NCBI GenBank assembly: GCA_947561395.2
Contig: OX387190.1
Coordinates: 19,772,858 to 19,836,857 of the forward strand
Direction: 5' to 3'
Source of the DNA: Buxus sempervirens
Lineage: Eukaryota > Streptophyta > Magnoliopsida > Buxales > Buxaceae
Length of the DNA stretch: 64,000 bases
Part shown: one piece after another, positions 1-11,170 of the stretch
Position numbering within the stretch: the stretch's first letter is position 1
Layout: each line of letters opens with the position of its first letter
Notes under the pieces: model-generated
Databases searched by the model: none
What the model saw: the letters and a program-made list of their open reading frames with translations, nothing else
What the model was told of the DNA's origin: nothing
Position numbers and translations under genes: made by a program

Positions 1-1609
1 CACTCAGGAAGGAAATGACCTCATCTGAAAGGGCCTGCTGGACCCGCATACTCCTAAGGCCAGCCAAAGTATCCTGGTACTTCTGCCGGATCATACGGAC
101 CTCGAAGCGACGGGCCTGCCTCTGCTCCTCCAGCTTCTCTTCTGCGGCAATACGGCGTGAGGTCTGCTCCTCAAGCTGCCTCTCCAGATAAGCACCCTGT
201 ATCCTGAGCTCCTGGGCCTCCCGTACCCATATCTGCTGAAGCCGCTTATGAGAAGCCCGCTCAGACTCTAGAATGTCCTCATAGGTGGGAGCCAAGACTA
301 CAGGAGGATCGTCGGGTACTGGGGCCTGAGTCTGTATCTGCTCCTTGATCCAGAAGAGATAATCCTTCACATGGGTTTCCGAGAAGACTGGACCATGCAT
401 AAAGCGGACATAAGACCACTCCTTCATCAACCAAGCATTCAGCTTCATAGAAAGAGGCCCAAGACGATCCTCATATCCACATGGGATGATAATCCCCTGG
501 GTCGCTCGGAACTGACGAAGGACCCGCAGAGGAAGATACAACACTGCATGCTTTAGGCCCGCTAGGATCAGAAAGTTGCGGTCACGGAAGCTAATTACTG
601 TCTCTGCATTAGGTTGATAAGTGCCAGGCCATCTCACCTGGTCATCCTGAAGCGAACCCAAGAAAGTGAACCAGCCCTGTTTGCCCCCTGGAATATCGGG
701 GCACCCCCTGTTGCTCATCAAGAGAGGGACTTTCAGACTCGGGAAGAAGTGTCGATTGATCTCTTCAATCTGGCTCAAATGATCAAGTAGCCAAAGCTGC
801 AAAGAAGGAAAGAGGTGTCAACACATTGTATAAAAAAAAAAAAAAAAAAAAACAAGAAAGGCAAAAAAAGAAAGCCAAAAAGCAAGAAAAAAACTTTTTA
901 CCTGCAGGATCTGAGCACATGCTAAGAAGCGTTTCGACTTCCTATTGTAGCAGTCGGTTAAGGCCTGATACATCTCAGCTAAAATCATAGGGGCCAACCT
1001 CTCCCTCTCCCTAACCTGGCATATCACGGAAATCAAGGCCAAGTCCACCTCGTCATCCTCCCGTGGGAAAAGCAACTGGTTGACCACTATCAGGGTCAAC
1101 GCATTGAATCGGGCCTCCTTATCTTCCCCCCTCAAAAGCTTCTCAGTCAAAAAAGCCTTAGATAGGGTCAAAAGGGTGTCAGAATCCCCCAAGTCCTTCT
1201 TCCCTATGCCCAAGAAAGTAGAAGCTTCCTTCTTGTAACTAGGCCTAAGAGGTGGATTCACCACCTTCTCATCAAACCTCAGGCCCAGGATGGTTTCCAC
1301 CTCTTCAATGGTTGGGGTCATCTCATGGGTCCCAAAGCGGAACAAGTTGAGATCAGGAACCCAATGACCAATCATGGCCTCTATAATCTCCCACTTGAAG
1401 GGAACCTTGGGAATGAGCAGGGTATGACCTAGATTGGTAGTACCCCATCTCCTCTCCTCATCTAGAGTCATAGAGTTAACCCACCTTGTGTAAAAGGAAT
1501 CCACAGGGTTGTACCTAGTGAGATTTGGGGGTTTTGATCTAAAAGGCTGTTTTGCAGGGGAGGCAGTGTGGACAGACAATAATGGGGCAGAAGATGATCC
1601 GGATTCCAT
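1..1609 (-). CDS. Antisense gene 2 of Tat copy B (DUF7745-like protein, partial)
   Basis: Two-exon gene on the strand opposite to gag-pol. Exon 1 is 1609-902 (708 nt, starts MESGSS), intron 901-797 (GT...AG), and exon 2 runs from 796 off the left edge, at most about 30 codons short of the end by comparison with copy A. The N-terminal half resembles the uncharacterised plant family often labelled DUF7745, related in style to plant mobile domain proteins (motifs WVPDLNLFRFGTHEMTPT and ETILGLRFDEK). The C-terminal part is a long charged coiled coil rich in E, R, Q and K. An upstream TTG keeps the frame open to 1702 but the ATG at 1609 is the likely start. Unlike copy A, codon 4 is GGA (Gly), so this reading frame is intact. 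The family call is from memory; the function is unknown. Confidence 0.7.
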
Positions 1610-1737
1610 TGGATTTGACGGGAGCAAGCTAGAACTCAAGAGGAGGAAGAAAAAGGCGAAAAAGGGGGTTTCTAAACTCAAAAACTCGTAAAAAATGCTC
1701 AAATCACGAGGCAGGTTGCATTTATAGCATCTTTTAA

Positions 1738-1885
1738 CATATCCGGTAACTCAGACCGGATACAAAGACTTTGGTAATATCCGGATAAGTATACCGGATA
1801 CAAAGGATCCCATGAATATCCGGTATGACATACCGGATACAAAGACCAATCCATGTATCCGGTATGTCAGACCGGATACCGAGAA
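1738..1885. repeat. TATCCGG/CCGGATA palindromic motif cluster (copy B, between the antisense genes)
   Basis: Eight or so half-sites of the form TATCCGGT or ACCGGATA, arranged as inverted pairs a few bases apart, fill the spacer between antisense gene 2 (start 1609) and antisense gene 1 (stop 2086). The same spacer in copy A (46784-46926) has the same motifs. Confidence 0.85.
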
Positions 1886-2085
1886 AAAATGCAAAAAAAG
1901 AGCTAAGGATGAAAAAATCCGAATTTTTTACCTGTTTTACCTGCTTACAAGTCATAATTGCATAGAATGGAGAGCAAAAGATGTGCAAGACATGATAAAA
2001 TGAATAAAAAGTTTTTTCATATATATCTGAAAGTTTTTGTACAGGGATGATAAAAATACATGAAAATGAAAAATATAATCCTAAT

Positions 2086-4766
2086 CTACTCCTGTGCAGG
2101 ATCATCCCCGCGTCCTCGGCTGCGTCCACCTCTACGGCGTCTCCCCCAAAGGGCTCGGCCTCTAGAGTATGCAAGAATCCGCTCGGCCGCATGGCGAGGA
2201 TGCCGGCCTACCACCTGCTGAAGATGATACTCCAAGCAATAATCCTCGAGATCTGGGGGAGGAGCAGGAGTAGAATCTGGGGAGGAAGCCTCGGGCTCAG
2301 CAGCAACCGGCCCAACTGGGCCCTCATCCAAAGCATCCTCTGCTCCCGCAGCTCCAGAAGGCCCAGCATCAGCAGCAGAGGGGCCAGGATCAGAAGTAGC
2401 TGAGTCCACAGAAAAGAGGAAATCAGAAGATTCAGATATAAGGAAGAATAAAAGAAGAGAATAAAAAGAAGATCATACCAGGAAGATCTGCAGAAGGAGC
2501 AGGAGGATCCGGCTCACCAGGATCAGCAGCTGGGACATCCACAGGATCAGAGGCCCGAGCAGGAAATGGGTCAGGAATCAGGAAATCATGCTCAAAGAAG
2601 GCATCCTGATCATGGGCCGGGCCCTGCACAAGTCAAACAAGCATATTAGAATATCAGAAACAGGAAAATGAAAAAAAATATAAGAAGGCCAGATACCTGT
2701 CTAGACTGGAGCTCAGCAACTAAGGCCTCCAGCTCCCTGATCCGGGCATCCCGCTGGGCCACGACCGCATCGTGCTCCGCGATCATATCATCGATCGCAG
2801 CCCGCTGGCTCTCGAACCGGTCCCGAATGGAGTTCAGCTCGTGTACCTGCCAGCAAGAACGGAAGCATGGTCAGAAAGGCATAAGGAAGGAAAAGAGGAT
2901 AAAAATGGGAAGAGTACAAGGCTTACCGTGTCCTCATGGATCCGGATACGGATCCCGCCAATCTCAGTCACCCCAGCACGAGTGGGTCGATCCATCAAGC
3001 ATCCAATAGACACCCGCTGGAACCACTCGTCATAATCTCCAGCTACTGTAAGCCCCTCCGCATCCAAGAAGTGATCGAACTGATCAACATCAAAGCCCGG
3101 GAGGAGTGTGTCGGGACCCACAGCAGGAGGAGGGACGGGGATGCGAAGTGCGCCAGTGTGCTGGTAGTACAGGCGCTCTCCCAAGTACATCACCCTACCA
3201 AGCCTCCCAAGGAAGCACTGGTAAGACTGACGTCGGAGATCTCGCTCAAAAGCATCCTGTACTGCCATCTCACGGGCGACTCCGACATCCACGTCATCTG
3301 GACGGGATAGAATGAGCTGCAAAGAAGCAAAGTGGTCAGATACAGTCAAGGTACAGGAAAGGAAACAAAAGAAAAAAGATAGAGGACTTACATCAGATCG
3401 GCGGGCACGGTCTAAGTGCACCCGGGCAGTACGAGGCTGGCTCCTATCGGCATCTCGAACCTGGGCCGACCATCGTAGGGCCACAGGGAAATCCGCAACC
3501 TCAGGAACCGGAGAGGGGCGGAAGAAGGTCATATAGGTGTACATGAACACCTGGCAAAAGAAAAATCAGTCAAGAAAAGATAAAGCCTAATGAATTAAAC
3601 CAGACAGATGAATGCAATACCTGTAGAATCTGCCAGAAGAACCGGCTGCTAACTCCATCGCCTCTCGGGGAGGCCAGACCTCGAACTGCACGGCACAACC
3701 CGGCCAAGATGGTCCCATAAATGAGCCGACCCCATGCTAGCTGGCGGGTCTGATAGAGATCTCTCAAAGCGTCCAGGAAAAGTGGGCTGACGCCGGTCGT
3801 ATCCTCCGGGAAAAAGCAGCTCCCAAGCATCAGCAGGAATACGTGGCGGAAGATAGGAACAAAAGCAGCATCATCCACAGCCACAGTCCTGTGTCTCCCC
3901 TCGAAATGTCGAGCCAGACTCTCCCGCAGCCAGCTAATGGAGAGCCGGCCGCTCCGCCCATCCCAAGCAGTAGGTGGCAGGGCCTGATACCCCAGAAGGA
4001 GGCCAATATCCTCCGCAGAAGGCCGCTCCAAGATGATGGTCCGCCCAGTCAATGGAATACCGGTGATCATCACAAAATCCGAGGGGCGGATCCCCAGCTC
4101 CACGTCCGGCAAATGAAATGACTGCGTCTCGGGGAAATATCTCTCCATCATGGCAAAAATAAGCGGACGGTCGGCTCTGAACGATGGAATACTGAGGAAG
4201 TGATCCAGGTGGCACCTCCCAAACTCCCGCCTGAGTGCCGGAGAAAGTGACCGTGCCAACTCGCTGAATCTCCCCCAGCTGCCGCGCAAGTGAGAAGAGT
4301 AGTAGGGAAGCGGCACATCCGCCCTGATGCACATGGAAGGATGGCTATCCAAGCCATGGAGAAGCTCTGTATCCTGAACAGAGGCCCTCAACTCCTCAGA
4401 GACCCCGGCCAGAGCCACAGCAACCCCCTCCGGAGCCGTATCTCTGGCTCTGCCTCGGCCTCTGCCACGGCCTCTCTCGCCCTCAGGGGCCTGATCCTGA
4501 ACTCTGCCTCTGCCTCGGCCTCGACCCCGAGCCGGTGCAACCACGGGCTAAAATTCAAGAGAAAGGTGTGAAGGTTGTGGGGGAAAGAAGAGTAGAATGA
4601 AGAAAAAGAAAAACTTTTGAAAGCCTACCTCAGCAGAGCTCTCTCTGGAGTCACCTAATGGCTCAGACAAGGTGGCGCTGGAGCTCGCCTCTGTCCGAGC
4701 TCGATAACTGGAGGGCTGATCAGCTGGGTCAACCTCCTCTCTAACTCGAGAACGACTCCTAGCCAT
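2086..4766 (-). CDS. Antisense gene 1 of Tat copy B (plant mobile domain protein, 7 exons)
   Basis: Seven exons on the minus strand: 4766-4629, 4547-3621, 3550-3392, 3316-2927, 2846-2697, 2623-2479 and 2399-2086. All introns are GT...AG and short (about 70-90 bp), and the joined frame is open for 740 codons plus stop. Exon 2 has an Arg/Gly-rich start (RGRGRGR repeats), then a plant mobile domain-like region (motifs RFSELARSLSP, FHLPDVELGIRPSDFVMITG). Exon 5 encodes a short coiled coil, exon 6 is Asp/Pro-rich, and exon 7 ends in an RRRRGGRSRGRG basic tail. Exon sizes equal those of copy A exactly, so the gene is under some constraint or very recently copied. PMD proteins of plants (MAIN/MAIL1 family) act in silencing and genome maintenance, and PMD genes are often carried by transposons. 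A role in the element is inferred only. Confidence 0.8.
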
Positions 4767-6546
4767 CTACACAGGGAAGTGTTTTATGAATTTCAGTTTA
4801 AATTTATGAAATTTTGCTTTGCTTATAGTTCACGTTCAGTTTTACATGATTTTTCCAGGTCATCGTGAATCGTGTCCCGAGGTTATTTGATATTTCTGTC
4901 CAATTAACAAGATATTCTATTGCTAAGGCACCTCCAAGTGTTGTCCTAAGATATTTCTATAAAGTTTAATATTTTCTTAATTTGCTTTCAGGATTACCAG
5001 ACGTAATCAGAAAAACAATGTGCAGAGCAAAGTCCATTCAAGAACAAGTCATGGAGGCACCGCCTCTATTGGAAAAGTGTTAAAGTGAAAAGTCCAAGCA
5101 GGTGGAAAAAAAAAAAAGAACAGCATGGCATTTGCGATCCAAGGGTAGTCAGAGGCATTCATTATCAGCAGTGCAAAACCAATCAATGGACAGAACCAAT
5201 TGAAGAGACAGGGCAAAATTCAAATACAAATTCCTACCATGAACAATTCAATTGGGAATTGGTATGAGAACAAAAATATAGCAAGACTTACAGCAAATGA
5301 GGAATTAAAGTTTGTTCCAACAAGCAATCAGGAAACAAGCAGTATGCAATCAGAAAATTGTCAAACATGGTCAATCTCAATTCATATAGCAATTCAGTTC
5401 AAACAGGAATCATTCATGAAATTGCCAATTGATGGGTAATCCAAAGTTCTCCACTGCTAAGACAGAAATATGCAAAATTCGTCCAAGCCACAACCAAGTT
5501 GCTACCAATGTGCAATCGGTCCACCATAAAAAAATTTTTTTCTGCTTACCAATAGTGCCGAACAGGGGATTGCAATGTTGGAGGAAGGATCGGCCGGAAG
5601 AAGGAAGGATGCTTGGGATGCCGAAAATCGAAGAGGACCCCCGAAGCCTGGGCAATGGCGACTGACAGTCGTTTGGAAGCAAAAAAAAAAAAAAACCAGA
5701 AAAATACCGAACTAGGGCTCGGTCGCGGCAATGTGTGAAGGTCGCCGGAGTTGCAGACAGTCGCCGGCAACAATGAAAGGCACCGGAGCTACCGGAAATG
5801 GCCGGAGAGGAAGGAGCAATCGTCGGGTGAAGGAGAAGAGGAAGATAACCGGTCTGAATAATCGGAGCAAGAAGAAAAGGAATGAAAGGTCGCGGTCGCG
5901 CGCGACTTAAGTAAACATGCGGGATCCGGATACTCAGGCCGGATACCCGCAGACCCTGTATTATCCGGATACACTTACCGGATACTAAAAAAAAAAAAAG
6001 AAAAAAAATAGAAAAAAAGCAGAAAAAAATAGAAAAAATAGAGGAAAAAACAGGGAAAAATAGAAAAAAGAAGAAAAGGAAAAAAAGGAAAGAAAAAAAA
6101 AAGAAAAAAACAGGAAAAAAAAGAAAAAGAAAAAAAGAAAAGAAAAGAAAAGGCAAACTTGTGCTACAACTTCTATTTTCTCAAAATCCTATTTTTGTCT
6201 TGAAATCCACCTCACAGCCACAAGAGCTCTGTGGAATTCGGGACAACTTTGGGAAATGTGCCTGGTCAAAAGGATGATATCTACTCAATTTTCAACTTGG
6301 TTTGATAAAAAATCAGTTTTTCAAAAAAATCCTATTTTTGGGCTTAAACTCCACTTCACAGCCACAAAGGGCTCGTTGGAATTTAAGAACTCTTGGAGAG
6401 ATGCCCCCTTAAAGTGAGGGCTTTTGGCAAATCTCCACTCAAAGATGGTTTTCTACAGAAATTGAATTAAACCGAGCAAATCATGCTCAAGGGAATGCAA
6501 TTTGGGCTTGTCTACTCTTTGCAGCTCACTGCTTCGCAGCTCCCGC
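4767..6546. other. Untranslated leader/intron of antisense gene 1 and A-rich tract (copy B)
   Basis: No credible coding sequence. 4767-5650 is the presumed 5' untranslated leader and intron of antisense gene 1, and much of it does not match the equivalent stretch of copy A (about 42850-43880). 5650-5930 is GC-richer and resembles a 5'UTR (CCGGCGA-type repeats on the minus strand). TATCCGGATA motifs lie at 5926-5985. 5986-6150 is almost pure A/G on the plus strand. 6180-6400 holds two diverged copies of a sequence containing 'cacagccacaa'. Confidence 0.6.
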
Positions 6547-6559
6547 AAAGAGGGGCAGT
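6547..6559 (+). other. Polypurine tract of Tat copy B
   Basis: AAAGAGGGGCAGT lies immediately 5' of the LTR start (TGTAGACACC). This is the expected position for the plus-strand primer of an LTR retrotransposon, and it matches the tract of copy A (41912-41900, minus strand). Confidence 0.85.
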
Positions 6560-6648
6560 TGTAGACACCCCAAATTGCACAAACAATCATCAAAAATCAT
6601 TATCTCCTGGAAAGCCAGCACAGAATTTGAAGAAAATAAATTTTTGCC

Positions 6649-6795
6649 AGTATCCGGATACTCAATCCGGATACAGTGCTCCTCCCCGTATCCGGATAGT
6701 CATACCGGATACGTGTGGGCCTTAGCGTATCCGGTACCATGTACCGGATACCTTAAGGCCCTTTGTTATCCGGTCTGATATACCGGATATCTTAA
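6649..6795. promoter_or_regulatory. TATCCGGATA motif cluster in U3 of LTR (copy B)
   Basis: Repeated TATCCGGATA, TACCGGATA and TATCCGGT half-sites within 150 bp, 150-300 bp upstream of the LTR TATA box. Position and palindromic form suggest a protein-binding site cluster in the promoter; this is inference. Confidence 0.6.
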
Positions 6796-6946
6796 GTTTG
6801 CTCAAAATTAGGGTTTTCCGAGAGCTTTTCACTTTTACCATCATGTCCCTCATTAAATGAGGGAAAATCTCGGAAATGACCTTAGGGTTTAGGTTGGAGG
6901 GGTTCTAGACACTAAGTTGTGTCTACCAATGACCTTAGCCCTTGCC

Positions 6947-6955
6947 TATAAATAG
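6947..6955 (+). promoter_or_regulatory. TATA box of LTR promoter (copy B)
   Basis: TATAAATAG in the context CCTATAAATAGGAGCC. It is conserved in both copy A LTRs and, as TTATAAATAG, in the old diverged LTR (minus strand, 36720-36711). Transcription would start about 30 bp downstream. Confidence 0.8.
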
Positions 6956-8830
6956 GAGCCTCCTCCTTGAGCAAATGGCACACAACTCTTGTTTTGAATT
7001 CTCGCAAAGAAGAACTCCAAGAGAAGAAGAAAACCACTGTGGAATCGCCTCCAGAACTCAGGTAAGCCTCAACTTTTCTTTTTATTTTCTGTCTTTACAT
7101 TCCTAGATCTAGATATCTTCTTCTACCTTTCTGTAGTGTAAAGCCTTGTTTGTATGTGTGGAAATCCTTCCCCGGCTCAAAGTATCTCAAGACTCCCCTA
7201 GCCGTAAAACGTGAAGGCGGATCTAGGAGAAACGAGACTGGGGATTGACCCTAGTGCTAGAACCTATGTAGCATAAGGCCTTTTTGATTGATTGTAAACC
7301 GTTCCATATTCAAAGTACCCTTGATTATCTTAAAGAGAACAGAGAGAAACGATAATGGAACGGAACCCTAGGCTATGCTAGAACCTATTTTGTTGAATAT
7401 ATGCATGTTGTATTGATCTTGCTTGGTTTTACACTCTTGCACATACATATCACTATTTTGGCGGGGTAGGCTCATATTTGGGGTTTATTGCATTTATTGT
7501 GATAAATCTCAAATAAATGACCTCAATCAATTCTGAAATGCCTTTCGGATGATTTTAAAGTATTTGTGTTCATCTTGCACGAATTTCATTTTTATCAATT
7601 TTCGGACTTGGTTTTACTCAAAAGTGGCTTAGCTTGACAGCACCTGTACCCCTACTTCGGACGTCCGTAACTTCATCATCCGGATGAATTTTGGGGCGAT
7701 TCCAGAACCATGGGAAAGGTGAGGCTGTCTAGTTTATGTCCACCAAATTTCATGAATTTCTATCTAGCCGATTTTTGACACCTCTCTGTCGAAGTTGAGT
7801 GGACAGTTCAGGTCCAAGTACAGAACTTGTCAGTTCGACGGATCGCCATGTGTTCGTTTTAAGTCCGATTCGAGTGATTTTTGTTTCTGAGTACTCCTTT
7901 ATGAGTCTATTTTTAAATCCAGTTGGTTTCATAATTTTTGGAGTCCATTTGAATTATTGGTAGCCGATTTACTCAGAACTGCTCATTTGCATTTTTCTGG
8001 GTAAATCTGTGATCTTCGGGGCCTGTTCGGGAGACCACCCAAGGCACACCCGAAGGGATTTTTGTATGAGGCTAGTTTCTGTTGAAAGATGGCCATACAG
8101 ACTTCAATCACACCAAATTTCACGGATTTCTATGTAGTGGATTTTTCTAGACAATTTTCCAAAGTTGCCCATTTACTACTTTTAAAAATCCCCAACAGCA
8201 ACTTCAAAGGAGCATAACTCCTAGATTTTTCATCGGAATGAAGTGAAATTTTGCATGAGACTCTTGTTTACCCTAATATTTCAAATGAATTTGGTTTGGG
8301 TCAATTTATAATCGGATTTGAATGATTTCAAGGCAAATGGTATACTTTTTACCAAATTTTCCGAATTTGATTTAACTTGGTTTTGAGCAATTTGTGCTTT
8401 GATTTCCATCTTTTGAGATATTCCAGAAATGATATCGACATAAGAGAGGATCTAAAATCCATTTAGATCTTCATGTGAAAATATCATACATTAATCCTTT
8501 TTCAAGGTTTTCTATGATTTTTAGCAAGCTTTCTTACTTTATTTTTTGCATGAACATACACTTGGCAACCACTTCGTGTGGATGAATGGGGGTGCCTAAC
8601 ACCTTCCCCCGTTCATAATCTAATCCCCTTACCCATCTCTGGATTTGATTTTCAAGTAGGATTATTTTTATCCTGGAATGTTTCTTTTGGCTATTTTTGC
8701 CTATTTTGAACTCTTTGGTGTCCATTCTCACCCCAAAATCATGAATGGTGGCGACTCTCCCAATTTTTGCGTTGAGCCCGTGTGCTGACGGAGGGACGAT
8801 CACTCCGGTGATTTTTTCCCATGTCTCACA

Positions 8831-9081
8831 GTACTGAAAATCAAGCCAAACCAAAATAGAAATAAAATTGTTAAATTAAACCTAAAAGTGGCTTGCTTAA
8901 AAAATACTTAAATAAGTCATGTAAAAGTGGCTTGCTTAAAAATAATTAAAACTTTTTTATTTTATTTGGTTGGTTTCTATTTAGGTTGCACACGCACACG
9001 CATAATATTATATTATCTTCATAATCGATTTATTATTAGTAATATTTATTGCTTACAAAATTTTGTTTATATATGTTGCAG
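8831..9081 (+). other. GDSL gene intron remnant between Tat copy B and exon
   Basis: AT-rich intron sequence. It contains a 20-base direct repeat (AAAAGTGGCTTGCTTAAAAA) at about 8884 and 8925. It ends in TATATATGTTGCAG, a good splice acceptor. Confidence 0.6.
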
Positions 9082-10242
9082 AGATTGTATTCCCTGGGAG
9101 GTAGAAAATTTGTACTAGTATCACTATATCCCATTGGGTGCTCTCCGGCAGTTAAGCCAAATGAAGGGTGTAATGAGGATCGTAACGGAGCTGCACTTCT
9201 ATTTAATGCTCAGTTAAAGTCCCTGGTGGATGAAATCAAGCCACAAATGGCTGGTTCTAATTTAGTTTACGTGGATATATATAAAACTATCATCGACATC
9301 ATTCATGATCCTATCCATTCAGGTAACCATTTCGTGCAATCATCATCATCATTGTTCTTATTTTGTTTAACTTTTCTAAGCATATTTATTATTATTATTA
9401 TTATTATTATTTGAAATATTAACGTTCAATAACAAATTTGAATGGTTTGTGTTGTGCCTATGTCAAAGAAAAGTTACATTAGTAGGATTACAACTTATAT
9501 CTTATACCTAAGACCCCTGTTACAACTCTAACCACTGTATATATATTAGAGAAATTTTCTAACAAGTAAACTAATCCAAATTCGACCCAGATGTCAGTAT
9601 GAGCTACACTCCAAAATTTTTCCTTTCATAGCCTAGTTTACATAGGTTTGTTCCATGTATTTTTTTTTTCTCAAATAATTTGAAAATGTGCACTAAAAGC
9701 CTCCTCAAAACTAATTCTATATCCAAAATAAGCTCAAGTATATAATCTTTTATGAAATTATATAGAAGTTTTTTTGAACAAATAATCATTTATTCTGAAA
9801 GCTAATAATGCATAAATTAAAAAACAATAATTTAAATAACTTCAATTTTTATGGAATTGAAAATTAATTTTTATCTCTAAAACTATGAATTTATTTAATA
9901 TTCCCCTAGTTTTGAAAGATAGTTTAGAAAAACAAAATTTATAAATGGATCCAAAAGAAATTTAAATTTGCATGTATATTGGTCATCTTTGAATGCTTAT
10001 TATTGTAATTATGAGTTTCATCAGGTTTCAATAACACAAGCAATGCTTGTTGTGAAGTCGCATCTAATGGTCTACTATGCAAAAGAAGCGGAAGAACTTG
10101 TGGAAATAGGCGTGACCATGTGTTCTTTGATGGGCTGCACAACACTGAAGCTGTAAACATTATATTAGCGACAAAGGCATATTCTTCCAACCTTGCAACT
10201 GAGGCTTATCCCATTAATGTTCAACAATTATCTAAACTCTAG
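9082..10242 (+). CDS. GDSL esterase/lipase, last two exons (5' exons off window)
   Basis: Exon 9082-9322 (241 nt) follows a TTGCAG acceptor and ends CAG|GTAACC. Exon 10025-10242 follows an ATCAG acceptor and ends TAG. The split Gly codon joins in frame. Residues match the C-terminal half of plant GDSL lipases: RLYSLGGRKFVLV, PIGC, NGAALLFNAQLKSLVDEI and VYVDIYKTIIDII in the first exon. The last exon has a Cys-rich stretch, FFDGLHNTEAVN with the DxxH catalytic pair of block V, and the family's usual ending AYPINVQQLSKL. The catalytic Ser block I lies upstream, beyond Tat copy B. Members hydrolyse acyl esters and many are secreted. Insertion of more than 8.8 kb of retrotransposon in the upstream intron may have inactivated the gene or lengthened its intron. 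Confidence 0.88.
9323..10024 (+). other. Last intron of GDSL gene
   Basis: Very AT-rich, with an ATT-type microsatellite (about 9387-9410, TATTATTATTATT). Donor GTAACC and acceptor TTTCATCAG. No gene seen. Confidence 0.8.
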
Positions 10243-10808
10243 TCAACCCTTTCACGCATGCACGTAAGATATCTATTACTATTATAAAGCAAACCGGCGG
10301 TTTTCTGGCTGATATTTTGTACCAAAAATGCCTTCTAAGTAATCCCGATAATATAATTTTGTTATACCACGTCATTATGGATGAAATGGTAGGCAATTTG
10401 ATCCTAAATTAGCTCTTGCTTTTAAAGCGATATGCTTTTGCATGGAACATCCCATGGTTAGTGTTCTTCTAAGTGGGCTACACATAAAAAATACTAACAC
10501 TGGGATGTTTCGCTTGGAAGCAGTGCACAAGTTCTTCTTTGTTTCTAATTTGCTACGCGCATAGCGTTATCGTTAATAAATTGTATTATTGATAAGTTCA
10601 TTATAATTACTGTTCAATCTTATTTCATCTAAGGGTTTCTTAGGATTAAAACTAATTAAGCATTCCATCCTAAGGCATAATGTTTATTGATGATCAATGT
10701 AGACACCCCAATTTGGGCTGAACCACAAGAGAACCAATGCTAGACCCAACCTGGCTAAACCCCCAACTTAACTTGGTTTAATAAAAAAAGAGATTTCCTT
10801 AGCTAGTT
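10243..10808 (+). other. Downstream region of GDSL gene
   Basis: AT-rich 3' flank with no coding potential. At 10700 the sequence TGTAGACACCCCAATTTGGG matches the first bases of the Tat LTR, but similarity stops after about 20 bases. It may be the tip of an old related LTR truncated by the copia insertion. Confidence 0.45.
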
Positions 10809-11170
10809 TGTTGGAGATAAGGATGGAGCCACGGTTTTCATCTTATTAGAGATAAGAAAACATTCAAGTATTGAAGATTGTTGAGGATTCTGCTCAATCC
10901 TCTCCTGATATTCAGCAACAAGTGTAGATATTTTGTAGATCCTTTTTAAATTGTTTTGACCTGTTCTTTCCTGTTTTAAAAGAGCTGTATATTGTTGTAA
11001 TTCAATTATAAATATAATACAAATCTCCACCCCAAAGGGCAAGGTGGATTTACAATCATTCTCAAAGATAGACTCTACTTCCTCACTTACCAGGAAGTTT
11101 CCTTCCTAATAAGTGAGAAAGGCATTCTCCCTTCTATAAATAGGGCAAGGTGGATTTACAATCATTCTCA
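10809..11170 (+). repeat. 5' LTR of decayed Ty1/copia element
   Basis: Begins TGTTGGAGATAAG and ends ATTCTCA directly before TGGTATCAGAGCC, the classic copia primer-binding site complementary to initiator Met tRNA. A TATAAATAGGG box lies at about 11136. The segment GGGCAAGGTGGATTTACAATC... occurs twice (about 11038 and 11143), showing an internal duplication of the LTR end. Confidence 0.75.

Larger units (their letters stand above)
1..8830 (+). mobile_element. Tat/Ogre-like Ty3-gypsy retrotransposon, copy B (3' part; 5' end off window)
   Basis: Positions 1-6559 repeat, in inverted orientation, the 41900-48660 part of the complete copy A, and a full 3' LTR follows at 6560-8830. Its sense strand is plus: the polypurine tract (6547-6559) lies directly before the LTR. 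The 5' LTR, gag and pol must lie left of the window. The only internal genes visible are two antisense genes on the minus strand. The five bases after the LTR are GTACT (8831-8835), the expected right target duplication, which cannot be confirmed without the left end. Flanking sequence on the right is a GDSL lipase gene, so the insertion is probably intronic. Confidence 0.9.
6560..8830 (+). repeat. 3' LTR of Tat copy B
   Basis: 2271 bp, beginning TGTAGACACCCC and ending CCATGTCTCACA (TG...CA). It is closely similar to the two 2276-bp LTRs of copy A in reverse complement. U3 holds a TATCCGGATA motif cluster (about 6649-6795). A TATA box (TATAAATAG, 6947-6955) is followed about 100 bp later by a strong splice donor CAG|GTAAGCC (7061/7062). 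Confidence 0.93.

Noticed and set aside
10700-10720. Start of another Tat LTR (TGTAGACACCCCAA)
   Set aside because: Only about 20 bases match and the following sequence does not resemble the family LTR, so it is noted but not called as an element.
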